Source: Acanthaster planci (lineage: Eukaryota > Echinodermata > Asteroidea > Valvatida > Acanthasteridae). From it: 60,000 nt of DNA. Position 1 is the stretch's first letter. Each line of letters opens with the position of its first letter. Under the pieces are notes generated by a model. It saw only the letters and a program-made list of their open reading frames with translations, ran no database searches and was not told the origin of the DNA. The DNA lies in assembly GCF_001949145.1 (NCBI RefSeq), contig NW_019091355.1, forward strand, positions 5,435,625 to 5,495,624, read 5' to 3'. Of the stretch, positions 19,094-31,128 are shown one piece after another. The position numbers were made by a program, and so were the translations under genes.

Positions 19094-20962
19094 TAGCAGC
19101 AGATCAAATCGTCAAAGACCGATGCTAGAGAGTTGTTGATGAAACATTGCCCAACAGTACCTCCCAAAGACAGTCGTGCTGGCCGTACCATTTGAAACGT
19201 GCACCGACAATGTACAATTACTGTATGATTTTCATTTTTAGTGTTACTGGAAGAGTACCACATTTTTCTTCTTAGCCCTAACTGGGTTAAATCTTCCTAT
19301 TTTAATATATTTTTTCACACACCTTTAGGAGTTAGGATGTTTGAGAATTTTAAAGCATTGAACTGACCTAGCCATAATACCGTGTCCACACGGATGAATA
19401 ATATATTTCGTCGAGCAAATTGCTTAATATTTGATTACAAGGCGGAACTGTCATTGGGAATAATTATATTAAGCTCTACTGACACACTGTCTTGTGTGCA
19501 AACGTAAGCAAGCTTTTCTATGGAGCTTTGCACATTTCTTACGAAACGGGAGACTTTATAGATCAGATCTGACGTGGTGAAGGAACAATAATGGGAATGG
19601 TGTATTGACAATAGGGCACCAAGTTAAGTGAAGTTCACAGAAAAGACAAATGGAATGTCAGAAGTTAGTTTACGGCAGAGGGCAAGTCCTGACTTGTAGG
19701 CTTTGCATGAAAAAAGTTAAAAGGGAAAAGGGCGTCAATTTATCAAAATTGTAAGATAGAGATCGTTTGCTTGACTTTTATTCTGGTGGAAACTCGCGAG
19801 TACAGTTTTGTGCATTTCTTGTTAACTCAAAAGAAATAGGAATAAAGATAAGGTGGGACGAGATGGTTGTTTTATTAAACAAAGAGTCGGTGGCAATTGG
19901 TTGTCGCTACTATACATCAGAAATTGACAGCGGTAAACAGTACCATCCGAAAGGAAAGGAATTTCTGTTGCTCTCTAACGAGTGTAAACTGTGCAACCGC
20001 TGTGGAAAAACCCTTCCATGCAACTGACGAAAATTCACTCGAGTTGACCACCAGTCGCATGCCCATTTTTCGGACAGACAGTCCTTATCATTTGTCCAAT
20101 TTTTTTTTTCTTTCCTTTTTTCCCCAAATTGTTCTCGGGTCCCTTTTGGGTGAAGCGTCCGTCTGTCTCACGCCAGTCAACCGTACCTCACTGGCTAGCC
20201 CTCGGGAAGGGGGGGGGGCAGCCGAACAACACGCCCATTGTGTGCACAAGACAATGGCGCGGAGGGGTACTTGCACTTAAATTTTACCCTCCTGCCTTTT
20301 CCCCGCCATGGCTATACATCATCCTTCTTCTGAATGGACATGTACACAAAGTGGCTCTGCAGAGGGGAAAAAGACGACAAAAGTCAGTGTACTTTTCTTG
20401 ATTGAGGCGATCGTCTCTGTCTTGTATCCGGTCCGTTCTGCTTTCAATTCCCCGACTTGTTTACGTGGGTTGTTTTGGTTGAGTTCCGAACGTGTGGAAA
20501 TGTCCATTTTTCATTGCGCGGGACACTGACTCGCCCGCGTTGTGTTCCCGCCTTTTGTATCGTTGATCGAGCTTCGAGTCCCGGTATAATTTAATGTGAC
20601 ATCACCATCAATCACACAGGAAAGTATAAAAAAAAGAAGATATTGGAAGCTGTGGGGGGAAACCACCACAATGCGATTGCATATTATGTTGTTAACACAC
20701 GGTACCGCCAAACTTTAAGCGTTGAATGAAAATGAAACAGAAGATCGGTATGTTTGAATCCCTTGCTCTCTTAGAGAGGTCATTTGCGGTTAGTCAAACT
20801 ATGTAGGCAAAAAGTAGTAATAAATTTAGCATTACATGTCATAAAATAGTTACTACAACGTACAGTTGCATTGCTCTTAAGCGATAAACAGTCGTCAAAT
20901 TTTGTGCTCTTTATTTCGAGTCAGAGTTTTCTTAGTAACAGTGGTTGTGAGTGGAAAAGCTG
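19094..20962. other. Gene-free stretch
   Basis: Short open frames on both strands have no domain, splice context or codon pattern that supports them. No repeat family recognised. Confidence 0.4.
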
Positions 20963-21004
20963 TAGCCTAGGCCATGGAGGTAGAATACCTCCATGCCTAG
21001 GCTA
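20963..21004. repeat. Very tight inverted repeat with a 3-nt loop
   Basis: TAGCCTAGGCCATGGAGGTA pairs with TACCTCCATGCCTAGGCTA across GAA, with a single unpaired C. The stem is 19 bp with almost no loop. Such palindromes are prone to cruciform extrusion and usually do not persist in genomes without recent origin or function. Confidence 0.9.
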
Positions 21005-24000
21005 GCTTAGTGTTGCTTTGATTTCTAGTCTCATCGGCCGAGTTCTTGACACGGGTTTCGTGTTCTCGCGCTCGAACGGCGGGAACACGACCAAAGAATA
21101 CTGTTCTCGGAACAGGATCACACACACCACCTCCTCGTCAGGGTTTTACAGGAACATGGAAAAGAAGTTATCCTAGTTATCCAACCTTAACTCTCGAAGA
21201 ATGTACAAGGACGCTGCCATGTTGCATGTTGCTTGCCACAAATAACTACCAGCGCTAATAACCGGTTGTACATCCCCGGCGTTCGAGCGACCAACCCACG
21301 AACAACAAATCGAGCTGTTCGTGAACAAATGAGAACAAGCTACCCCAACTCAGCCGATATCGAGGCTGTGAAAGAATGTGTATGGAGTTAACTGGCTCTG
21401 TGTGTAAGTCATTTGCATGCTTGTGAGAGTCGATGTAATAAGCAGTTGCCGATGCCACGGGCCGATTACATGAAGTATCCCCGTCGCGCCTTATCGTGTT
21501 TCTTCACCAGCGTCTTTCTTCTATTTTGGCTGCCATCTTCTAGGTTTGTGCAGCGCCCTCAACGAGCACTGTAGCAGAGCGGAGACAGTGTTCATTTCAA
21601 ACGTTACCTTCACCCCAACCACCGGCCGTTTGGGCTACTCCGGTACCTAGAACTAATCAATTTCCTGCCACCTATTTTTCCCCAGCGCAAACCAACCGAT
21701 TGTGACCGTCACGCCGCGGCGGAGAGCTCAGCCACTAAGTTTAATAACCCCCATGCCATTAACTGGTCCCAGCCGATCATGATTTATGCCTCAGCTTTTG
21801 GGTATTTACGGTCTACCAGAGTGGATTTCCTACCATTTTTATGGCTGTGCCAACCCCAATCCTCCTGATATTTTATCCAGATCCTGGCGTATTGACGCGG
21901 ACCAGGGCCGTGACCCTTATGCGAATCATAGGCGCCACGGTGAGCCAGCATTCCCTTTGAAGAATTATGAAACACTTATAAATTAAACCAATTGACTATC
22001 AACATGCACCGCGTTTATGTATGCGGCAAACGAGAACCAGATCTCTTCTGCCATGATCGATTTCTGCTTGTAGGTTAGTGTACATGTACGTCTCTTTTTC
22101 TCACAGACGAGAGACTGAGTTTCGTTCTCGTAAAATCAAAATGCGTTTAGGTTTTCCCAAGACCGAGGCCATTTTGTAAAACGTGGTTTTGGTTTGTCAG
22201 CGGCTACATAGCCACTTTGAGGCCTTTCACGTCATGGGAAGTCGTAGCGTCGATGTGGCCAAACATGGCGCTCATATTGACCATATCACCCCTATTTTTG
22301 CAAGCTGCAGACTAAATACATGTAACCGGAACCAAAGGTTCGAGTAAATAACTCCTGTTTCTTCGACGGTATCGAGCTTGACAAGATTTCCACGAATGCA
22401 CGTGGCATGACGTCAGCATCCGGTTGTGAGCGGTCAACTTTAATTGTCTGGACTGGGAGCCCGGCCTTTTCAAGAATGTTGATAGTGTTCAATAGCACAT
22501 GGGTTTGAGTTTGATCTTTTTTCGTGGAAATGGTTGTTAATTATATGTAGGAGTTTTTTTATGAGATCGTGTCCGACTTTGCGTGAACTGTCCGTGTTTT
22601 AGTTTTGCTAATTAGTCGTTATGGTTTGTAGAAACCTTGATTCGAATGGGCTAGGACGCGAAACGACCGAGCCATTCAAATCAAGGAGTCTCCACCTTTG
22701 AATGTTTCTCCGACTTAAATCACACCAAAGAACATTCAAAACGGCGTTTCTCATTGTGTATGATTTTGTAATGATGTAACGTCGGAATTACAATTTTTGT
22801 GTCTTTTAAGTCACTTTTATCCGTCTCAGTTTTTTTAAGCATTTACAGTTACTATAAACGTTCAGTCTTTTTCACACTAAACGACTTTCCTGAATAGAGT
22901 GGTTTAACCGACGGAACGGTTAGTGGGATCAATACGCCCTCCTGCTGTCGAGCTGGGTGAATTATAGGTTATGTTGGTATGCACATGCAGTTTGGAAGTT
23001 GACGTTGGTTTTCTATTTGAGGTATGAACTTTGAAGAATCACATGTGCTTGTTGACTCGGAAACTACAGTCATTTTCTGTTGATTCCTTGATTTTCATGG
23101 AATCTAAAGCAACTGCATTGGTAGTTATTATTGTACTGTCCCTCAAAGGTACTTCAAGGATTTCTATACTTGTAAATGAAAGGTTTCGTTCCAAACATTC
23201 TGTTTGTTTTTCCAGACCATAAATTTCTGAACAACCAATTTTTCAGCTATTGTCCTGCTGTGTTTCACTTTCAGGAATGGACTGTGCACGCGTTTGGTTA
23301 TTTACGCGGCTGGATGCGAAGAAGCGAAACATGTTTGCATATTTTCTCGCTAGACAATCGTCGCTCGTGAATAGGTTGACATTCCTCGGCATCATTTGGG
23401 TATGACGCGAACAAGCGTCAATTTCGTGGAGTTTGATGCCCTAGAGGATCGTTTGAGTGTCGCCGCATTTTAATAACCGCAGGGACCTCTATTGCTTTGT
23501 ATAGTTTGCCTTGCCAAATACGGTAACTAATTGTCTCTCGTTCGTCCGGTCGCGGCTGTTCTGCTGAGCGAAAACGCCGGAACAATCCATTGTTAATTTC
23601 TTGTCTTTGTTCAGCAAACAAGATCCGCATACTTTGAAGTCCACGCATGTAAGCCTTCAAGAACCTGTTGCTTGTTTTGCATGTTCAAGTTCACCGACCA
23701 ATCAACAGTCTGCTGCCAACAACCGGTTAGGAAGTTCTCCACTTGCTGTTTGAACTGTATCAAACCCCTGCCCTCTCCGTCATTTCCGTCCTGTAACACG
23801 ACACCACGCCCTCATCTTTCGCCTTTAATAACGTTGGGGGAAATGCCCCTCATTGCCAAGGGGACCATTCCAGATTTATTGATTTCCGCTTCTGATCTTT
23901 CATTAAAGTCTTGCCTACTCAGACTTTCCCTGCCAAAGCCATATCCACGCTTCGAAAGAGTAATGCCGTATATACTTTTCACAGGACTGAGATGCATAAA

Positions 24001-26479
24001 ATATCCTTCCGTCGAGCTAGGATGAGAAACAATTGAAGCCTTGAGGGTGGCAAGATGGATTATAGGGTCGTTGGAAGGAAGTGGTGCCATTCAATTTCCT
24101 TCGCCCTAATTGGGTGGCTATAGTCCTTTTTCACTCACGTGACTAAATGTAAACAATATCACTACGTGTGGACTGTCTTGACCACAGTGATCGCGTACTC
24201 CTACGGGCAGCTTCTAACACGTACAAGCGCACGCGCGAACGCTGCATGCTTGACTAGTTTATCTTGAACAGGTAGAGTACCATCACAACACTATGCACTC
24301 ACTACCATCGCAACACATAGGTCCAGCACGATTGTGACATCACAGGAAAATGGTCTATTGGGTGTGCCAAAAGGTGCATCTCAGTGTTCAACGTTTTAGG
24401 GAAGGGCTGTACTTACGTCCAATTCTGATGTTCCAATGCGTGTTTAATCTGTTCAGGGGGATGTTTTTTGTTTGATCTAGGGAAGAATGACAAGTTTCCT
24501 CCCCCAAACGACTTCTTCCATCAGTCTCTGCTACCTCCACGCTTCTACATGCGACTGCAGGCGCTTTATCGGTAAATATTCTTGATACCGACTTACTTCT
24601 TGAGGGCGCCCTGTTCACGCACTGTACCGCCACGTAAGTCTGGCCAAACAAAACCCGTGTTTCCGTGTGACTATTGTGAGTCATTGTGTTGTCACAGAAA
24701 ACAGGTTGTGTGGCAGATAAGTATTGTCTTATTAGTCACGAGTTAATGATGAGAAAAGCAATCTTCACCTATGACCGTGTTCTGCTAATTGTGTAACCTG
24801 AAAGAGTGGTTGAGATTGGATCAGCATGCGATTCGTATCGCGATACAATGTGGTTTAAACATCTGCCGTATTTTTAACTGAAGCAAAGTAATGAATGAAT
24901 GAAAATTATGTCCTTCAACCTGAGCTTGTATTTTGCCAGAAGCGTTTTCATCCCTCAGAATGTCAGTGACCTGATATACAAATCGCAGAAAACTCAGGGA
25001 CGTCGTGTAACTTGTTTTTTGTTTAGTGAGCAGGAATGATAGTACGTATAACTGCACGGTTTTCCTCAACATGAAAGTTCATCGAGGAATAAGAAAGTGC
25101 GAGTTTCTGTCCTGACACGAAGCTCGGGTCATGACTGGGTCTGGTTTCGAAATGAACCTGTTCAGTTCTTCTGGAAAACAGATGGTAAGGTTGAAGAAAG
25201 CATCACATGTAAGAAGCAGCCTGTTTAGGCCTACTGCAGAAGCGATTTCGCATACAGCGAAGTTCCATAAAAGCGCGCCTCAACATCAAAATGCGCCTCG
25301 AAATGCACCTAAAATATCGATTAGCGGCAGTCTGCACGGTGTGCTCATACAGGGAACACGCAAACAGGCGATTAGTTATAGACGGTAGGGTCTCCCGGCG
25401 CGATTTATCTGATCGTGAAATACGACTTGTACATCCGCGCTGGCAGTCGTTCAGATGGGGGGGGGGTCAATTTATCATTATTAACGACAATTCATAATGC
25501 ATTGATATCGGAGGCTCGCGATATGATCGGGCCATTTAGAGGCTCATTAGTGGCCTTTGATGTTGTGGGATCATGTGGCCGTCGACGTGGTTTATCTTGT
25601 CCAAATGGGTTGTTGTGGCATAAACGAGAAAGCATTAAGCAGAAATGCTGGGGAAAAGAAAGCTCGCTCATCACACAGCGACAGAGTAATAAGCGTTTCC
25701 GAAGCACCGAACTCATTTGGGGGTTCATGTGGAATGGACATGTAGTATAATAAAGGCTGTCTTCAGCCCGTCACTCTGAGAAATATTGCCTCATACTCAG
25801 CAAAAGGAGCGAGTTTGACAAGAGAGAAAAATAAATGATTTGAACAGAGTTTTATTTGGGCCAACCGATGTTTATGGGAGTTTAAGGATATTTCCTTTCA
25901 CTGCTGATGGCATAAACCTTGACCGCGGTACAGCTTAGAAGGCTCCAGTGTGACGTCCTGTTTACGTTTTAATAACTTAAAATTTGAACATTTGAAACTT
26001 AAGCAGATCCCGTGAACAATTTTGAGTACCATTTTCTATGAGTAACAAACATGTAGCGTTTCCCGAGCAACGAGCTTTGCTTTTTGTGCGAAATCTCCTA
26101 CCCTGCCCTCTGAATGGTACAGGATCACTGGTATTGCAATCGATTTACCGATCCTATCATCCTCACCATCTTGGCGGGTACCTTTCCCGGTTTACTTCGG
26201 CAAGGGGGGGTTGAACGCTACCCTTGAGACCATTATTCGCAGATCTTTCAGTTGAACCTCGCTCTTCTTGTCAACACCTTCCTGTGAAGTCTGGTGTGGA
26301 TTTTTACTTTGGTGATCAACGTGGGACCGCAAAGCTGCCTAGCCTATTTTTGCCTCGCTGAGAGAGCCCGTGTATGCCCAATTGTTCACAATAGTCCGGA
26401 TTCTTTCTTATCGAGGACTGTTTAATATCCAGTTTTATCCGCTACTTACGTCTGGCGATATTGTATCAAGAAACAATTG
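21005..26479. other. Gene-free stretch
   Basis: No exon is supported on either strand. An AT-rich patch around 25466-25515 (TTTATCATTATTAACGAC, CATAATGCATTGATATC) is dense in homeodomain core words. Otherwise I see nothing that can be named. Confidence 0.4.
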
Positions 26480-26900
26480 GCTTGTTTTCGTGACCTTTGA
26501 CCCCACCCGCAAGCACGCCGCCGGCACACATCATCATCACCATCATCATCAGCGGGTCATCGTACAAGCAAGAGATCCCGCCAAACCGACAGGCCATCGG
26601 GATGATAAATGATGGATGAATTATTGGTGCGTGGTGTTTTCAATCATCCCCGGGTACTTTAACCGTACATTCATCATGCGCCACGTCAACCTCCACCCAT
26701 TACGCAAAGCGAAAAAATAACCGGGAGTTGACTAATGACGGAGCTTGTACATCATTAGCATATCTCTGCCCGCTCGCCAGATCGAGGATATTCAAATTAG
26801 GCCGGATAGCGGCACCCTTTGCGCGGCCCTGAAATATTTGTTTTATGGCCTTTGAGGCGCGGGGCCGATGTTTAATTAATGATAATTTACGAGTTGCAGT
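26480..26900. promoter_or_regulatory. Candidate enhancer with a perfect nuclear-receptor DR1
   Basis: TGACCTTTGACCCC at 26491-26504 is two TGACC(T/C) half-sites with one-base spacing, the DR1 bound by COUP-TF, HNF4 and RXR-type receptors. Within the next 400 bp are a CATCATCACCATCATCATC run, ATTAGCATAT (POU-like), CAAATTAGG, and TTTAATTAATGATAATTTAC (paired or Antennapedia-type homeodomain). No frame is convincing. Conservation cannot be assessed here. Confidence 0.35.
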
Positions 26901-28993
26901 TGTCGGTCGAATGCCAATTCTCCACCAACACCGGGAAGATTTGTCATCCTCCCGGCAAACAATACTGCAAGAAAATACGGGTGCGGGTTTCCAGCAGGTT
27001 CTCGCGGTCCGTCCCCACCTCCCCTCTCTAGCTCCCGGAGTGATGCAAGTATTCCTCGCCGGCTTCTATTATCTATAGAGTGAATATGGACATTACAATT
27101 TATGATGGCGCCACCGTGACCAGAACATATAAATTTTATTTCATACGCTGGCGCTCCGGGTCTAGTCATCTTTACGACTCGCCGCGCAGATTTAATGCTT
27201 AATGTTCGGAGGAACGACATACACCGCTAAGAAATATTTCCCCCTATTGCAATTTATAATAGAGACTGGGAGACGGGGTTGGCATGTCACGTTCGAGGGA
27301 GCTCCATGTCCCAACCTATGTTACTTTTGCGTTAGCAAGTGTTTAAATCTTAGCGTAAATATCATTATCATTCTTGGGATATATCGTGTCCGAGTTCAAA
27401 GTTTTTGTACCGCGGACAGAACTGAGCACCAAACTGAAACAGGAAGCGGTGCGACGTGAGTCGACCTGACAAGACAGCGTAATGTACTGGCGGACGCTAT
27501 ACAGAAAGAAAAATGTCAAAGCGGTTCAAAATTCAGCGCCAGAAAATTGGTATTAATCCTTATAAGAAGGCTGGGCCTTGTTTACGTGATTTCCTAGACA
27601 AATTTGGAATTTGATCGTTTGTATCTATAACAAGTAAACATTTACGAGATAAAGCTCTACGGGGGGATAATATGGAAGTGTTCTTTTTCACATAAATAAC
27701 ATATACCATTAGTAATACCTCAAATTGAAAAAAATACGAGACAATGTTGATCTTTGACCGATACACATCTGTCTGAACGTCAGACTATTTTCTTCCCAGA
27801 CTAATTCAATGACCTATTAAGTGGTTACAATTGTGTAATTAAATGAAATTAATTTGAAAGAACTTTTGGATGATCGGATGACGATGTTTCATTTTTCAGT
27901 ACAAATCAGTCTGGAACAAATTGGACATTTACAAAAATAGTGTTGATGAATTGGTCGAGACGTCCTCTATTTCACGTTTTTCTTTTTTTCTTTTTTAATT
28001 TTAACTCCGGTGTCCGTTCATGTTGAACTTTGTGAGGGTGTCCATATCACACGATATATAACAAAAGTCCAGAATGTAAAAAATGAAATCGATGTCGGTC
28101 AAGTATTCCTCTTTTGTATATGGTCGACAGTGTACACTGTACTTTGAATCAGTGCACGAATTGGTCACCAGACGAATATGAGCCTCGCTTTCATCCTCAC
28201 TGACCTCAGTGCACAACAGAATTCATGAAAGTTGCACAATGACAAGGAAGGTTCGGTATACTACTCTTTGCCCTCCTGGAGGATAGCATTCACGTCTGAA
28301 TGACCAGACCACACACACTCACAGGTTGCCGTTGGTCCCTCCGCTTAGCCGACATGTTCGGATCATGTGCGTCCACCCTGCTGCTGCACCGCGCTGTCTA
28401 CCATCCAACAACATGCTGCCCCGTATGATTTATGGACCTTATATATTTCAGATTTTATGGTGTCGGGAGAAGCCGTAAAGGTTTGTTGTGAGACCGACCC
28501 GTGGAATTGTATTCGAGCAATTGCACGGCCATAAAAAGTTCCAAAATGTGTCGGATACTGGCTCCAACACATGGCGTAGAGATATGGATGTGGGATACTG
28601 GTTCTAACGACCGACCAAAAAGATCTCAATCTTGGTCATAAACTTTGTGTAGACACATTATACCGTACAAACGTGTACAGGGTGTGGGTGCCCAGTGCGC
28701 GCTTTTTGATCGAGGTCGGGCAACGTCGTTCCCTTGGCCTACTTCTGGTGCGCTATCGCAGTCACAAAAAAATGAGAGTTTTTATCGTGTATTTGGAAAT
28801 TTGATGTTTTTGTTTCGACGCTTATTGGGGTCATTTTTAAAATCTTAGACTACTTGGTAGATTGTCCAAACATTTGTTGATGAGGTGTGTGTGTGGGTGG
28901 GTGTGCAGGCGTTGCTTACACAGTGTGGACCTCTGCACAAAAGAAGTCCATATAATGTATATGCAGGGTATGCTGGCATTGTGTAGACTCGAA
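26901..28993. other. Gene-free stretch
   Basis: No supported exon. 27090-27150 carries CAATTTATGATGG and AACATATAAATTTTATTTC, AT-rich words of homeodomain type. Confidence 0.35.
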
Positions 28994-29219
28994 CACGTCC
29001 ACACAATGTTTTCCCCTCACTGAAAAACAGTTTCAGAGGCATTTTCGGGTCAAGGTTAACCGTGGCAAAATGAAAAGGAACAGTCCAGGAAATCATCGTC
29101 AAAAATCCAGCCCGATCCTAAGTGGAGAAAAAGGAGCATTTTCCTCAAGTTTCCTTAATCACGGGAGGGAAAAGGAATATCCACACTTTGTGTGTAAAAA
29201 AGTGTGGGTGGGTGTGCTT
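28994..29219 (+). repeat. Dispersed repeat family C, copy 2
   Basis: Matches the inverse of 9127-9355 along its length, from GTCCACAC at the left to AGTGTGGGTGGGTGTGC at the right. No open frame of note. Confidence 0.7.
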
Positions 29220-29381
29220 GGGGGAGGGGGCCGCCGTGAGTCGTTGAATTGTTTTATTTTTTGTAATCAGTTATGATTCTCCTGTAGTCGTTCTAGCGCT
29301 TTGAAATCATTTAGCGCGATATCTTTTTGTGCAGGAAAATAATCTGATAATTGAAGTATAGGCCCTCTCCACCGGTAGCCC

Positions 29382-29448
29382 ATAACAGTCCCCAATCCTC
29401 CGATTTCAATATGATTTCACATACACCCTAGGGCGTTAGGGTTAATTA
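29382..29448. repeat. Decayed relative of the 6086-6148 inverted repeat
   Basis: ATAACAGTCCCCAATCCTCC at the left and CGTTAGGGTTAAT at the right match the arms of the element at 6086-6148. The central part is longer and the pairing imperfect. Confidence 0.5.
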
Positions 29449-30010
29449 ATGGTATGTCGGTCTGCTGCTAGTGAGCGCTTTTCCCGAACCAACCCCACCC
29501 CACCCCCCAAAAAAAACAACAAAAACAACTTGGCGACGCCCATAATTTTTTAATCTATTTTCTACTAGCTCCCCCAAAATAAATAGCTGAAAGCACAGAA
29601 CACCATTTACGAATTCTGTTTGGAAAATAAAACGTCGTTTAGCCGATTCCGAGATAACCGTCAGTGGAATATGAAATTAAGGGCCAATCAACATATTTCT
29701 TGAAATATCACCAAGACCTCTAGTCTACATTATGTTTGGAATTGTGTGTTTAGTTCTTGGCTTTTATATTTATTTTGGAAAAAAATAATGCCAAGAGTGT
29801 ATCAATAAAAACGATTAATAAAACGGTGCGGCACATCTCTTGAACCAGTTTATTTTTCTCACGGGTATCACAGAATAACATCTGGATGCTTTGAACATTC
29901 TGGAACAACTAGAGCGGTCTTAACCAACGATATGGCAGTTTATTTATTGGGGATATAACATTTAATGGTGAGTTTTTTCATTGGTGTCCAAATGCCACAA
30001 CACGTGTCCC

Positions 30011-30180
30011 AATGCGGGCGATTCCAAATCGCCAAGAGTTCGCAACGCGTTGGCCAATCACAACGCACGAAATCTGTCGAGCCTTTCCAAACGCGCATTG
30101 GGTCGACAGATTTCGCGCGTTGTGATCGGCCAAACGCGTTGCAAACTCTTGGAGGCGCGCTATCGTGAATCGCCTGTATT
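30011..30180. mobile_element. Foldback MITE, family D, copy 2
   Basis: The stem words CAAGAGTTCGCAACGCGTTG, GAAATCTGTCGA and, at the inverted right end, AATACAGGCGATTCACGAT match copy 1 at 18918-19093. The left terminus is partly deleted, so the right arm keeps about ten bases that the left has lost. Confidence 0.88.
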
Positions 30181-30577
30181 TTTACAGAATGATCCAATTC
30201 GGAATATTGGCCTAAATCTTCATCACCACTTCCCCTGTTTTTCAGCTTTTTTGTTTTTCATTCAGTTTTGGCTGGAACTTATGGATGGGTGTTACTGTTT
30301 CATTGCGACTTTTTAAAAGGATCACTTTAGTCTAAGTAACCAAAGTGCTTCATTAAGACTTGGCCCTAAACTTTTTTTTCCACTCAGGGCCTTTATTCTA
30401 GTTTCGTTTCTCTTGCATGTTACATGAAATCAAGAAAAGAAAACATAGAAGTAGTCAATTTATATTAGTTAATTAAACAGCAAGGAGAAAGGGTTCCATC
30501 TAGTGTTAAATTTAACAGAATTTCCATTGGTGGTAAAAATAAATTTTTCCAAGGCATAATATCTTTTTAAATCGTCT

Positions 30578-30930
30578 CTAAACAATACAAAATAAGGTAA
30601 GCCCCTCATTCATTATCATTTTATAGACATGAAAGCGGCCATGCAAAAGAATTGAATTAAGTACACTCCTGGAATTATAAGTAGTTGCGAAAAGGATAGT
30701 TTTGTTATCCAATTGCATCTGAATGTTCAACGTATTTTTCAGCCAATCACTGATAAGGTTCCAAAACAAAGTGGAGACCTCGCAAGTACAAAAGAGATGT
30801 AACAAAGTTTCACTCTCAGCTTGACCAAAAGAACACAAGTCGTTATCCCTTTTACCAACTTTCAGCAAATACAATATTTGACTTAGCCCTAAACTTGAAG
30901 GTCTGGGCAAAAATTATACCGAAATGTCCA
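30578..30930 (-). pseudogene. LINE ORF2 C-terminal fragment (L1/Tx1-like)
   Basis: A 110-residue minus-strand frame carries KVGKRDNDLCSFG, ETLLHLFCTCEVSTLFWNL and SDWLKNTLN. This is the pattern of the C-terminal cysteine-histidine region after the reverse transcriptase in L1-clade LINEs (C-x2-C...E-x-HLF-x-C...FW). One of the usual cysteines is replaced: the first CxxC has become CSFG. The frame ends at 30578 and upstream reverse transcriptase sequence is absent, so this is a 5'-truncated, inactive copy. A poly-T run at about 30371-30378 may mark its tail. Confidence 0.75.
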
Positions 30931-30962
30931 TAGGCAACGTTTATAGTTGACAACCTGGTTTT

Positions 30963-31079
30963 ATTTATATAACGGGTTTTGCCCTTACCCAACGTATATA
31001 TTAAGCTCTCGGACAAGCACTGAGCATACAGTGTGTATTAACATGTACGTTGGGTAAGGGCAAAACCCGTTATATAAAT
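30963..31079. repeat. Perfect 34-bp inverted repeat
   Basis: The arms 30963-30996 and 31046-31079 match without error (TATAACGGGTTTTGCCCTTA within each) around a 49-nt centre. The 12-bp word AACCTGGTTTTA occurs directly repeated at 30952-30963 and 31117-31128, outside the palindrome. The error-free arms indicate a recent origin or selection. Confidence 0.95.
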
Positions 31080-31128
31080 CAACATCTCCCCAACGGAAAA
31101 AAAATTACATCTTGAAAACCTGGTTTTA

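Noticed and set aside
19767-20027. Frame ending CKLCNRCGKTLPCN, resembling a zinc-binding motif
   Set aside because: The cysteine spacing fits no known finger, there is only one candidate pair, and there is no neighbouring exon.
28862-28910. GT-rich stretch as a microsatellite
   Set aside because: It is interrupted and imperfect, and not a clean array.
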